Part shown: positions 37,231-47,699 of the stretch, piece after piece
Numbering within the stretch: the first letter of the stretch is position 1
Layout: each line of letters starts with the position of its first letter
NCBI GenBank assembly: GCA_914767715.1
Contig: OU612067.1
Span: 10,852,001 to 10,916,000 of the forward strand
DNA length: 64,000 nucleotides
From: Membranipora membranacea
Taxonomy: Eukaryota; Bryozoa; Gymnolaemata; Cheilostomatida; Membraniporidae
Direction: 5' to 3'
The notes under the pieces: model-generated
Told to the model about the DNA's origin: nothing
Seen by the model: only the letters and a program-made list of their open reading frames with translations
The model's database searches: none
Translations under genes and position numbers: made by a program

Positions 37231-38545
37231 CAGAGAAAAATAAGGGAGTAAATCGCAACGATATTTGACCTTTTTTAAGAGTTATTTTGGGAGCGTTAGT
37301 GGCTGTTACTTTTAGGGTTAAACCTGGTTGATTTCAGAGTTAATTTTGCGCTGGCACTGAAGCTAAAGAAGTACCCATTATTCTGTTTAAGTAGGAGCAT
37401 GATCCACCCAATAAATGGTTCAATCCAGAGTAATCTGTCGATAGTGTTTTAAAGGATGATTGCAACTGTATGACCAGCCAGCAGAGTAATTTGAGGTAGT
37501 CATCAGCTACCAAGAAATTATCAACTAACAGCATGGTAGGGGACAAATACTGCATACTGCACTTTTAGCTGGCCAGCTTGCTGTGGGATGTTCATAAGCA
37601 CTGAATGTAATACATCAGTTTCAGCTAACTGGCTGGCCTCCTAGTGTTTGGCTATGTGTTAAGAATTCTTGTAGTAAACATTCTATGGTCCAACTTCACC
37701 AAGAATGAACTTCAAATTGCGTCCAACTGCTTACTTTACAAACTTTATTGAGTTAAATCTGACGAATATACCACTGCCTTTGAATATGCTAACTGGCAGG
37801 TTAGTCTATATTTTTTGTTCTTGTAAGACAATCATTCCTGTTTGAAATACCATATAATCAAAGCTGGGTTCTTAACAAGGGAAACAATTCCTACTCACTT
37901 AAAATTTGTTCAAAAGTTTGATAATTATGGGAATAAGAGTGTTTATAATTAATTGGTTCACTTAACACATAGGCTTTTGTTTACCGAAATCTCATGTCAA
38001 CTAGATCATCATTGGTGGGGATTACCTTGGGTACACTCAAGAATTACTCCTTGGTACTTTACCAATGACAGTGACTAGAATCAGTGGTAGTACAGGTGAC
38101 TAGCAAAAACAAAGGCCAGGTTATGCAATCAATGAAGTTTTGAATGGATTTTCACAACATCATGAGTGCAACACATTACTTAAATCAGTCAATAGTTTAT
38201 TGGTGTGGCCCATTTTTAGCAAAACACAGTATATCACATGGTTAAAAGCAGTTAAACGCTATCATTAACATTATCATTTGATTCACATGTTCAATGCGCT
38301 AGCTAGGTTGATGATCAACTATTCAATCAATCAAATGTTTATATGACTGCTCTATGTCATTTAGGTTACTCTGATTTTACGCTGTTCCAGCAAATAAGCA
38401 ATTTTCACTCTTTTTTTACACAGCGATGACTTTACTCTTATTGTAACAGCATTGTGAGCAAAATATGCGCTTATATCAACTGAAGTTTGCACTGCTCTGA
38501 TTTCACCGACAATTAAGTTGTTTTTCACCCCATTATTTTTCTCTG
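37231..38545. mobile_element. Non-autonomous DNA transposon, about 1.3 kb
   Basis: Begins CAGAGAAAAATAAGGGAGT and ends with the inverse ...TTATTTTTCTCTG; similarity extends about 25 bp with mismatches. Its edges coincide exactly with a break in the surrounding direct repeat. The left copy of that repeat (near 34140) is uninterrupted and shows the empty site. No transposase frame inside. The superfamily is not assigned. Confidence 0.75.
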
Positions 38546-39771
38546 TGTGTATACTTTTAACTAGCCTCCCAACACCTTCATTAGAACTAGAACATTACTC
38601 CACGCAGACCCATCCATTCGTAATCTATAAAATCTTAATCCTTGTGTTGTCTTTTATGAACCCTTTGGTTTCTATTTTGGTTTCTGCAACATTTCAGATG
38701 CTTGCTGCTGTGGTGTCACTTTAAGTGAGCATAGAAGGTTTATAACATTTAGCTACTCCTGTGATATCATGCATTCAGTGCACCATCTATTGTGTTTTAA
38801 GTTTTCAACATCTTTGTGTTAGATACAATAACGACCGAGGTTGTGGAATTGTTTTAAGGTTTTAAGGCGTTTCCTCTAAAAATAATTCTCTAGATTTCCC
38901 ATTTGCGAGCTTACTATATACTCCAGAATGGTCAACGCCCACTAAAATAGCATCAGTTGTGGTCCTCCTTGTTATCTGCACAAATTCACGTAATAACGAA
39001 ATTTGGTTGTGCATGGCTAGCTCTTGCATCATCGATTGAACTGGGCATGCAAATTTAATTCTTTTGAGCACCTTGAACTAGTTTTCTTTTGGGAAATTTA
39101 ATACTATGCAGATCCTTTGCATCTAATTTCCTCAAAGTGATTTGTGTTCTGCCATTATAATAAGCCGGGATTCAAACCTCAAACGCATTACCTTAATTTT
39201 TAAGTCCAGGACTAGCTGGTTCTTGCCACTGATAGCTCTGACCCACCATAGTAGCTGCATACTCCTACAAGACTAAACTGAATTTATTATATGTTAGATA
39301 ATAGTTTGATGTGTGCAGATAACACAATACTTGGCTGTTTAATAGAAAACTGGATAACCAGATGGATGCTGCGGACATCCTTGTATATAATTTATTCATA
39401 AATCATCCCATATGAAAACTGTGAGAATGACTAAATTAAATGATCAACAAAATCCCTGGATATTTCTACATCTCATCTCATAACAGTGTAATTTTATTGG
39501 CACCCGATGTTCCTGCCGCATGACACAGGTTTACCTGATGTTTCCATTGCTCATGCTTCCGGTAAAAAAGACTATTCTATCAGTGTAACGATAATACACA
39601 TTATGTGAAGATATCATCGCTATCGTAATGACATTTAAAAGAAAACTGTGACTTGTATAAACTTAATGGCTGTTGTGGAATATATTGTAAACTACATTAG
39701 TCATCGTTTTGGTTGAAATGTGTCTGGGTTTTCACAAGAAGGTCCGTATCATTTTGATGAGTGCTTGTGTG

Positions 39772-39783
39772 TTTATATAAATA
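39772..39783 (+). promoter_or_regulatory. TATA box of the Gln/Pro-rich gene
   Basis: 'tttatataaata' lies about 25-35 nt before a plausible start site. A short 5' UTR exon ending 'gtcgagaggcaag|gtaact' near 39866 would be spliced to the coding exon after 'cgtacacag'. Confidence 0.55.
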
Positions 39784-39927
39784 GCTCTGCTCTACTAATA
39801 TGATCATTTTAACTGAAGACATCTGTAGTGATAGGCATCTTTTGTCACGCAAGTCGAGAGGCAAGGTAACTAAGTACAATTGTAATGCACTAAGTTTAAT
39901 TCTCCTCGTACACAGGTAACTGTTACT

Positions 39928-42177
39928 ATGGAGAACCCAACAAGCGGACCACAGTCAGGAAAAGAGCAGCACACCACTCAGAGGCACACCAATAAGGTAG
40001 GATATAACAAGTTAACAGTAGTGGTATACATCCATGAATGATTCATTTATGATCTTGCTGTAGAGCTCTAAGCCCCGCCCTTACATTAAAATTCATCAGG
40101 AAGCTAGCAAGATTTGCTAAAATCATTGTTTGCCTTTTGGTTTCGGTACATCTTTAAAAAAAATTGAACAGAGCTGCATCTCAAGACGAAATATTTCGTC
40201 ATAGTAATCACTTTCCCCAGTTTTTCACATTTGCACTTTATTTTAAAGCTTGCTCGGAATATCGCATAAAACGTTGATTTCAAATTTTCCGGCAAAAGTT
40301 GATCATCTTGACATATTTGAAACTATATAATTTTCAGCATCTCATATATTTTGTTCTGTTTCAGGAAGAAGAGGATCAGCCTCCTCCTTACCAACAACAC
40401 TGGCCACAGCAACAACCCCATAACCCAAGAAGCCAATGGATTCCAAACAACCAGCCTCAAAATTATGGTCATGGTGAGGGAAGAGGGATGGTGAGTATAC
40501 AATGAGTCTCAAATTGGTATCATTTGTTCTGAGCTGCTTTATGTTTGTCCCTGAGGGATTTGGAGTGTGACATCGTGAATATGGCTATCTTCCATTCTTT
40601 ACAGAAATTTATTTTGCGAAAGCATCATTACATTCAATTTGATTAAAAATTTTACATTTTTAGGGCTCACAAGGACGAACTCCATACCAACGACCCAATC
40701 AACCTCAGACTAGTACCCGGAATATTTCAGATGGTCATGACAATACTGCACAAAGTCAAGACGGACGTTTTTTGGTAAGATTGTGATGCTTTATTTGTAC
40801 GAAAAAGGTTAAAGAGCAGTCCCCTTTTCCACCATTGTTCCCATCTTTGTATTACTAGAATGGGTTGCCTAAAGCTCATGGTGCGTTTTTGTTTGGTTTA
40901 TGACTTGTTTTAGCGTGATAGAGCATATGAATGGATATTGAAAATAAGGAGAATGTTGCTTTACATTCTCATTTCTCTTTCCAAATCCTATTTTCAGAGA
41001 GGCATCAAAGGAGCGCTAAGAGCTATTGGAATTCGTGGGAATGGGCCGAGAGTAACACATGTGTCATACAACTGCTCTGTTACAGACAGGTAAAACTCTC
41101 TGTTCCATTCAATATAATTGTCATGGTATATGAATCGTCATTGAAAAGTAATGTGATAACATCTGACTCTGTGGACGTCCTCAGGCAATATCTACTTTTG
41201 TTCTTTCTATTTACAGTAATGGTCAAACTTACACTCAACCTTTCCAAATTCCTCCTGATCTTGGTCACCATAAAGCTCCGAAGCATTCTCGAGCACACCA
41301 TAGTATAGAAGGTAAACCCCATCACATGTTTCATGGACAAGTTGACCACTCTAGTCATCCATTACCATCTGGAGGACTTCCACTAGTCGATGCTCCTTCA
41401 CATCAGGAAAAGATAACAGGCCATGATGACCAGTTGAGAGGGAGTAATGGTCAGGAAGGGCCAACACGAACAGAAGAACAGTGAGTTAATAGTATAGAGA
41501 AAGGTTCAAATATATAATTTAACTACACCAATGTTCACAGAGATATGCTTGCTGGTTTATGCGACAATCTGAAAATGTTACAATGGCAAAAATAACTTTT
41601 ACTCACGGAAAATAGTGATAATCTAATTAATCAATTTGATAAACTATGCATTCATAAACTTATATTGGTCATTTTTGATACAGAAATAGAAGAGAACCAC
41701 AGTCAGATCAGCCTCCTGGATGCCTCGAGAGGTAAGATCAGAAATCAATTTAAGTAATTAATGTGTGTCACATAAGGGGCTTATATGTTTAGGAGGTGAT
41801 TAAGTTGGTTATGACTTCAGGTCTGCGGCGCCCGTGGTGTAGATAATCCTGAAGTAAAATCCAACAACATTCTGCTGATTACCGGTGCTTTTCGGCCATC
41901 AGGTGCGCTCTGAACTGCCTGCAAACAGGGAGTAACTGAGATCGTCATCATACTTAATATGTTGTCGCCCATGCTCCGAGCATTGCCGAAATATGCAAAT
42001 TGTTTGCAGTACTAATTTTAAAAAACATTGCAAATCTTTTTCTTTTCAAAAATTGAGTTTTGTTTATCTTTCTGACTACTTTGTACTGATAGATGATTTT
42101 TTTTTAGATTATTTCGTGGTGACAATGGACATTATGTTCGTGTCAATGGGGAGTTAATCAACCAATCGCAATACTAG
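39928..42177 (+). CDS. Gln/Pro/Asn/His-rich orphan protein, 259 aa
   Basis: Seven coding exons join in frame: 39928-39996, 40365-40490, 40664-40774, 40998-41089, 41217-41480, 41684-41731 and 42108-42177. All have GT-AG borders. The protein starts MENPTSGPQSGKEQ. It has a low-complexity N-terminal half (residues 24-100: QPPPYQQHWPQQQP and similar) with a PPxY motif that could bind WW domains. A more ordered central stretch follows (RGIKGALRAIGIRG...THVSYNCSVTD), then a His/Ser/Pro-rich tail and a C-terminus with NGHYVRVNGELI. No signal peptide, membrane segment or known domain is visible. A TATA box and 5' UTR exon precede it. Its 5' flank is copied elsewhere in the window, and a decayed first exon lies inverted at 44549-44596. 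Function unknown. Confidence 0.7.
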
Positions 42178-42179
42178 TT

Positions 42180-43929
42180 AAAAACTTATGGATGACACAG
42201 TTACATCTATACACAAACAACAGATTTTATTGCTGACACCCCTGTCTGCCGAACAACTGAGTATGCGAATAGCTTTTTCATCAAATACGCTTCATAATTA
42301 CATGTTATGTGCGCAATGTGTCACCTTACCAATCTATTTTAGTTACATGATTTTTAATCATGCGCATTATTGCCGAGCATTTTTTTCTACACACTACTCC
42401 ATCACAACAATTTTTCTAAATTTTTCTTTATAGGGTTCAAAATAAATCTAATCTGATCAAATAAATATAATGCTGAAACTTGTGAAAAATCTCTCTGTTA
42501 AGGGAGGTCCCCATTTCCCCTTGAAGGAAGGTGATACAGCTCCCCACCACACCCATCCCGCCTGTCTCTGCCACTTCAAAACCTATGGATACAGCCATAT
42601 TGAATGCAATATGTAGATGTAAATCTAAACATGAGTAATGTGTCATGCTTCTAAGGACTTCAGTTCAACAAATACAATAACCAGCGATCGTTTTAGTGAT
42701 ATTTGTATTGATTAAATCCATTTGATCTACTAGTGATAGCCTTGAAACTTTGACACCCAAGGTTACGTGCCAATAATAAATTTCATGACATTCCAGAACA
42801 AGAGCTTGTTACACGCAAAGACCCTTCTTATACAGCCTCTTTCTGGGCTCTGTTTTGTCTTAAAATTGACATGGCAGTGATAAAACATATTATAGTACGC
42901 CTGTTGTCGGTACATTACAATCTTACCAACACACGTCTGTCTTGACTCTGTGCATCATTGTTATTTGAAAGTTCTGGCTACTAGTCGGAAGTAGAATGGG
43001 TCGTTGGTATGGAGTTCATCCTTATGAACCCTAGGAATATATAATTTAAGGTGATGAAGCTTTGACAAATTGCATTTCTGTAATACCTACAAAAGAGCCA
43101 TATTTACAACGCCCACAATTCCTCAAGTACATCAATATAGTAGCTCACAACAAATGATACAAATCAATTTGACATTGAAAAATTGGATGGGTGGATGACA
43201 AGTTTTGTCTAATAGAAGCAGATTTTTGTGCTGATTCCGAATCAGAGTTGTCAGAATCTATACTATGGTAATGATATTTAGAAGTGCAAGGAAAATTTGA
43301 GACCCATTGGTCACTCACCGTTCCTCTCCCCACTGCGCACGACAGATTATTTTGAGGCTGTTGTCAGAGTTGCTGGTAAGGAGGAGGCTGATGTTCTCCT
43401 TGCTGAAACCAATTGACAAAAAATCATGTGAAGTTTTGAAAGATATACACAATTTCAAACACTGCAGCCAAAGATGCAAATCTAAAATACTTGGATTGGA
43501 TTTTTGTGTGGATAGGAAATGCTGTACTGTTCAGAAAGTAAACACATTTGCCAGAACCAACCGGCAAGCAAAAAAAATAGCAAGTTTCCATTAGCTGCCC
43601 TAATGTATTTTAATGAAAAGGCAATTTGTAGAAGGAGATCTATGCTGAGAGCTTTCAGTTAAGGTTGAAGACAATTGCATCAATTCGTTGTAGTTTTTTA
43701 GGCCCAACAAATCACTGACCACAAAGATTCCCCGCACAAGCTTGCCGAATTTATGGATCCAATTTCTGATCGTAACTTGGTCTATCCTACCTTATAGTGC
43801 TGCTCTTGTCTTGTCTTGTCTTCAATGGGGGATAATACAACATGATTGTATTATCAGAGTACAGGTACAGGTACCCATAGTACTCAGAGGCCCGGAAAGC
43901 AAGTTTGCGCTTGCATTTAATGGTCATCA
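42180..43929. other. Intergenic, no gene supported
   Basis: One weak exon-like plus-strand segment at about 43343-43418 (DYFEAVVRVAGKEEADVL then a stop) follows a pyrimidine-rich acceptor-like tract. It has no partner exons and I do not call it. The rest shows nothing recognisable. Confidence 0.4.
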
Positions 43930-44548
43930 AACTTGCATGACTGACGAATGAAGTCAACAAGATCTGGAACCTTGATATGATTTCGGTTTCCTGGAAGACA
44001 GATGTTTATCCAATTTAATTTAGTCAGGTGAGACCTGAGCTGTCTATGGCCTGTGATTGTGTTGATTGTGTGTGAGATAAGTGGTTTGCGTAGATTTGGT
44101 AATTTTGAAAGGCTTTATATATTCAGGGTTAGCAGAATTTCTTTGGTGCCTTTACATTTTTGGATATGTAGCCATTTTGAATGCGCCTGTCTGCATCCAT
44201 TGCTTTGTTTGGGCTTTTATGTGGCTTAAAGGAATTGGAGGGACAGGGTCAGGACCCAAGGTGTCAAGCGCCGCACCAATGTGAGTTCATCAGCCCTCTC
44301 GTTACCCTGGATACCTGTGTGTCCAGGCACTCATATGAGGTCAAGATGGTCAGTTTGGGCCAGTTGGTTTATACTTTTCATACAGTCTAGTTAGGTCTTA
44401 GTTTTTATTGCTGGATTTTGAAGGGATTGTAGCGCTGACCTGCTATCAGATATAATGGAAAGCTTTTTACAATCATGTTGCAAGTGCAGAGCAGCAGCAG
44501 TGGCTATTGCAAGCATTTCAGATTGAAAAACAGTTGATGTAACAGATA
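43930..44548 (-). mobile_element. Degenerate LINE fragment with RNase H domain
   Basis: On the minus strand the frame reads QSEMLAIATAAALHLQH, ISDSRSALQSL and, after stops, VPGHTGIQGNERADEL. These are the E, D and 'GH-GI-GNE-AD' motifs of the RNase H domain found in I/R1/Loa-type LINEs. Further down, INICLPGNRNHIKVPDLV looks like the C-terminal end. Several stop codons break the frame. Its upper edge cuts directly into the copy of exon 1 at 44549-44596. Confidence 0.8.
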
Positions 44549-44596
44549 GGTGTGCTGCGCCTTATCTGACAGTGGTCCGCTTGATGAGTTCTCCAT
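44549..44596 (-). pseudogene. Broken copy of exon 1 of the Gln/Pro-rich gene
   Basis: The minus strand starts MENSSSGPLSDKAQHT, against MENPTSGPQSGKEQHT in the intact gene. After 16 codons similarity stops where LINE sequence begins, so the exon's donor is gone. The upstream 5' UTR exon copy has also lost its donor (GGCAAGGTAACT became GGCAAAGCAAAT, near 44660). Not functional in this form. Confidence 0.75.
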
Positions 44597-44599
44597 AGT

Positions 44600-45640
44600 A
44601 ACAATAACCTGTGGCTGAGGAGAATAAACTTAGCACATAACAATTGTACTTATTTGCTTTGCCTCTCGACTTGCGTGACAAATGATGACCTTCACTATGG
44701 GTACTCGCTTGTTTGTTTATTAGTAGAACATAGCTATTCATTATAAACAAGCATACACTTATCACAATGATTTGAATTTTTCTGAGAAAACCCAATACTG
44801 TTTTAACAAAGAGATGACTAATGTGTTTTCTGATAAATTCCACAACAACCATCATATTTATATGACAAACACAGTTTTCTTTCAGATGTCTTGGTAATAG
44901 TGATGATATCTTTTCACGCAGTGCATCATCAAATTATTTGATTTTTTTTAATTGAAAGCATGAGCAATGGAAACATCAGGTAATCCTGTGTCATGCGGAT
45001 GTACTGTCAGGTGCCAATAAAAATACTCAAATCTTTATAGTTATCTCAGCAAAATGTAAGACGATCACTCCCTGTTATGAGATCTGGAAGTTTTCGGGAA
45101 TTTTTTTTATGGTCACGGTCACCATATGACTAAATGATATCTGAGGATTTCCAACGAATCCATCTTGATATCCAGTTCTATTTTATCACTCTTTGTAGTG
45201 ATGTTATCTGCGCACATCAAAATATTATATTCAGGTTAATTTTGAAGGTTACAACCCAATCTTCCCTCTCCCGCATTACCGACAGCAGATATGTGATTAT
45301 ATGATTATATCACCAAAGTCACAAACCCCGCTCACTGCCCTGATTTACCTGGTTCATAAACATAGCAGCTCTAGCCACTCCGAGCGTCACTGCCATCGAC
45401 GAAACACTAAGTGCCGAACAAAACTAAGGTAGCAAACAATTTTTTATTTCCTTATTTATCAGTTTGTTGTATTGTACCTAAACCAGAAGAGCAGCCACTT
45501 TTATTAAGGTAGCATAGCAATGGTTTGAAATCAAGATTATTATTATTATAGTGATCATCTTTGTAACTATGAACTTACTCTTACCCAAGATGAGGTTATA
45601 TCAAAGTACTGATCAGGTCTCAGATGCCATTCAAATTTTT
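44600..45640 (-). repeat. Inverted copy of the U upstream module
   Basis: Read on the minus strand, the segment from 'ggcatctgagacctgat' and 'agttcatagttacaaagatg' through 'agatctcataacagg' and 'gtttccattgctcatgc' to the broken exon 1 follows the same order as 33480-34160 and 39290-39927. This makes a further copy of the 5' flank of the gene at 39928. Confidence 0.65.
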
Positions 45641-46477
45641 GCTCATCACTGAAACACCATATTGTTTCCATTTGAATTTTGAGGCAGGCCTAGATCGAGC
45701 TGAGTTGTCACCTCTTGGCTCGACCTAAAAATATGCATCCATTCCCATGGGTAGAGAGCTGAGAAAAACATCAAACATGTCTGTCGGGAAATTAACTCGG
45801 GTCACTCGGCAAAGGCCAAGCCACGCCAGCTCGCTCCAGCAATCACAGCTCTGTGCAAACTTATCCTTCGGTCTCAGTTTGATCTGGCAGGTGTTTCGAT
45901 GGCTCGAAGAGCCCTGAAAATAGCCTCAGGTCGATCCATAGAAATACAGTGATTGTTAGGTTCAACCTTATGAGTAATGCTTTACTATTGCCCTTACTTT
46001 GAATCTATAGAAGATTATTGTTACTGTCATGTTGCATCTAGATAATGTGCATTCAAGACCAGATATTTATTCTTCTGTTGATAGTGCCTGAAAGTTCAAA
46101 AGTTTCTATAATAATTATCCCCATTGGAACAAGTGTTGTATGGATAAAAATATCAAACCATACAATATCATATCATCCTTGCAAGGCTAAGATTAAGCAG
46201 CATTAAATGGCCAAGTAGATTTTTTAGAGAAGTTTACATAGCCACTCCACAAAGGCAGTGGAAGTCATCAAGCAAATAGCTAAGAGAGCCAAATCAGCGA
46301 TGATTTCATTTCTAATAAAAAAATCACAACTGTGTTTTTAATATCTATGACTACATTAAAATTGAAATGTCTTTAAAGGTGTTTTTTATTGACATGGGAA
46401 TCCCGGATTTAGTTTATGATGACTCAACGATATCTCCCACAATCCCGATGACCAAATGGGAATTCGGCAACATATCT

Positions 46478-46486
46478 TTATAAGGG
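46478..46486 (+). promoter_or_regulatory. TATA box of the Cys-finger gene
   Basis: 'tttataagg' precedes a conserved stretch ('attcaagtgagagtcatcac') shared with the inverted copy, where the same position reads TATATAAAT. The likely 5' UTR exon ends at 46583 with a GTGAGG donor. Confidence 0.55.
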
Positions 46487-46807
46487 TATGCATTCAAGTG
46501 AGAGTCATCACAACTCAGCCGGTGTCCTACAGTATCATCTCTAAGAAGATTTACTTCAACCTGGCAACAGTGTCTCAAGTTTGGTGAGGATGATAGGGTC
46601 CATATGTATTATGATAAAGATACTATTGACAGTCTGTTTATTAATTTTGCAATTTGCACATCCCTTTTGTGTTATTTTCAGGATTTTTATTGATGGAAAT
46701 GAAAAAAAAAAAAATATTATTCTATCAATATTGCAGTTATTTTATTGTGCAGTTTGTACCGAAATCAATGTTTGTTAATTTGCAATAAATGTTTGTAGAA
46801 CAACAAG

Positions 46808-47605
46808 ATGGGCGGTGATAATTCAAAGCATCAGTCATACAAGTATGGCTGCACAACAAATAATGGGTGTACAATAAGGTAGGTACTAAGTTTGGTTAAT
46901 CTTTCACACTACATATAATCGTGTTTTCTAGTTGTGTCTCTTGTGATGACAATGACAAAAATGTGTGGTTTATATTACATCCGTGCAATTTATTTCTAAC
47001 ATAATGTTTCATCATTGAAATAGTACAGTTTGGAGTCATTAACAATCACTTCTCTTCTATTGTAGCGGTTCGGGGGGCTCAGTGAGGAACAGCGCTTGCA
47101 TAGCAAACGTAAGTTAAGCTCTTTTCTCATCATACAGGACCAAGCAAATTATAACATTTTACAGTTCTGTTCTGAAAATAAGGCATCACTCTGAATATCA
47201 TCATCACTCAAACTTTAGTTTCCTTTTATTGTTGCTGGTCCTGGTCAAAGTAGTAAACTTGTAATCGGTAGTAGTTATGTAGTACACTGCGAACACAATA
47301 AGACCAGTTTCAGTAAGAATCGTTACCATAATACATAATCTAATTTTGCTTATTCTTTAAATTTTGGTTTCTGGTGTCAGTATGACTAAACAGAAAAAGT
47401 GAGGTGTGTTGGTAATTTTCATGTGTTTTGTCTAATAGGAAAAGTAATATTCATTTCCTGCTTATTTTTACAGACATCGGTGACTTGTCCTGTCTGCTCC
47501 AAGACTATATCTAAAGGAAACACCTGTATGAAAGCAAACTGTTGTGGAGTACTTATTCATCCCGAATGCTGCCAGAGCGGATGTCCCATTGGAAAGTGTA
47601 ACTGA
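46808..47605 (+). CDS. Small Cys-rich protein with N-myristoylation motif, 81 aa
   Basis: Three exons join in frame: 46808-46878, 47066-47108 and 47474-47605. The start MGGDNSKH fits the N-myristoylation consensus (Gly2, Ser6), so membrane attachment is plausible. A Gly/Ser-rich linker (SGSGGSVRNSACIAN) leads to a Cys/His-rich C-terminal domain. That domain has CPVC, then CMKANCCG, HPECC, C and C, and resembles a small zinc-binding finger, though I cannot match it to a named family. The stop is followed by AATAAA at 47671. A frameshifted paralogue lies inverted at 27404-28355. Similar length, a similar start and short phase-matched exons in the duplicated genes at 50-55 kb suggest one family, by inference. 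Function unknown. Confidence 0.75.
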
Positions 47606-47670
47606 CACATAGTGCAAGTCCTCCTCCGATGAGACGAATATATTCATCTGTTTTCTTTTTATAATGTGGC

Positions 47671-47676
47671 AATAAA
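47671..47676 (+). terminator. Polyadenylation signal AATAAA of the Cys-finger gene
   Basis: Lies 66 nt after the stop. The inverted paralogue has 'attaaa' at the matching position. Confidence 0.6.
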
Positions 47677-47699
47677 CTACTTTTTATTCAAATAAATTA

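Larger units (their letters stand above)
36660..39927 (+). repeat. Long direct repeat, right copy, split by a DNA transposon
   Basis: A U module at 36660-37225 and the spacer T at about 38546-39280 match the left copy; between them sits the 1.3-kb element at 37231-38545. A further U module (39290-39927) runs into the promoter and first exons of the gene at 39928. Shared blocks with the left copy include 'aaaactggataaccagatgg' and 'acgcagacccatccattcgt'. Confidence 0.7.
46085..47620 (+). repeat. Inverted segmental duplication, right copy
   Basis: Partner of 27400-29110. Collinearity in opposite orientation covers the upstream flank, TATA region, both introns and the 3' UTR start. Confidence 0.75.

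Noticed and set aside
41080-41358. Minus-strand open frame of 92 codons
   Set aside because: Antisense shadow across exons 4-5 of the Gln/Pro-rich gene, whose plus-strand exons keep one frame over seven exons.
43145-43333. Minus-strand open frame (62 codons)
   Set aside because: No splice partners or family similarity; composition and position do not support a gene.
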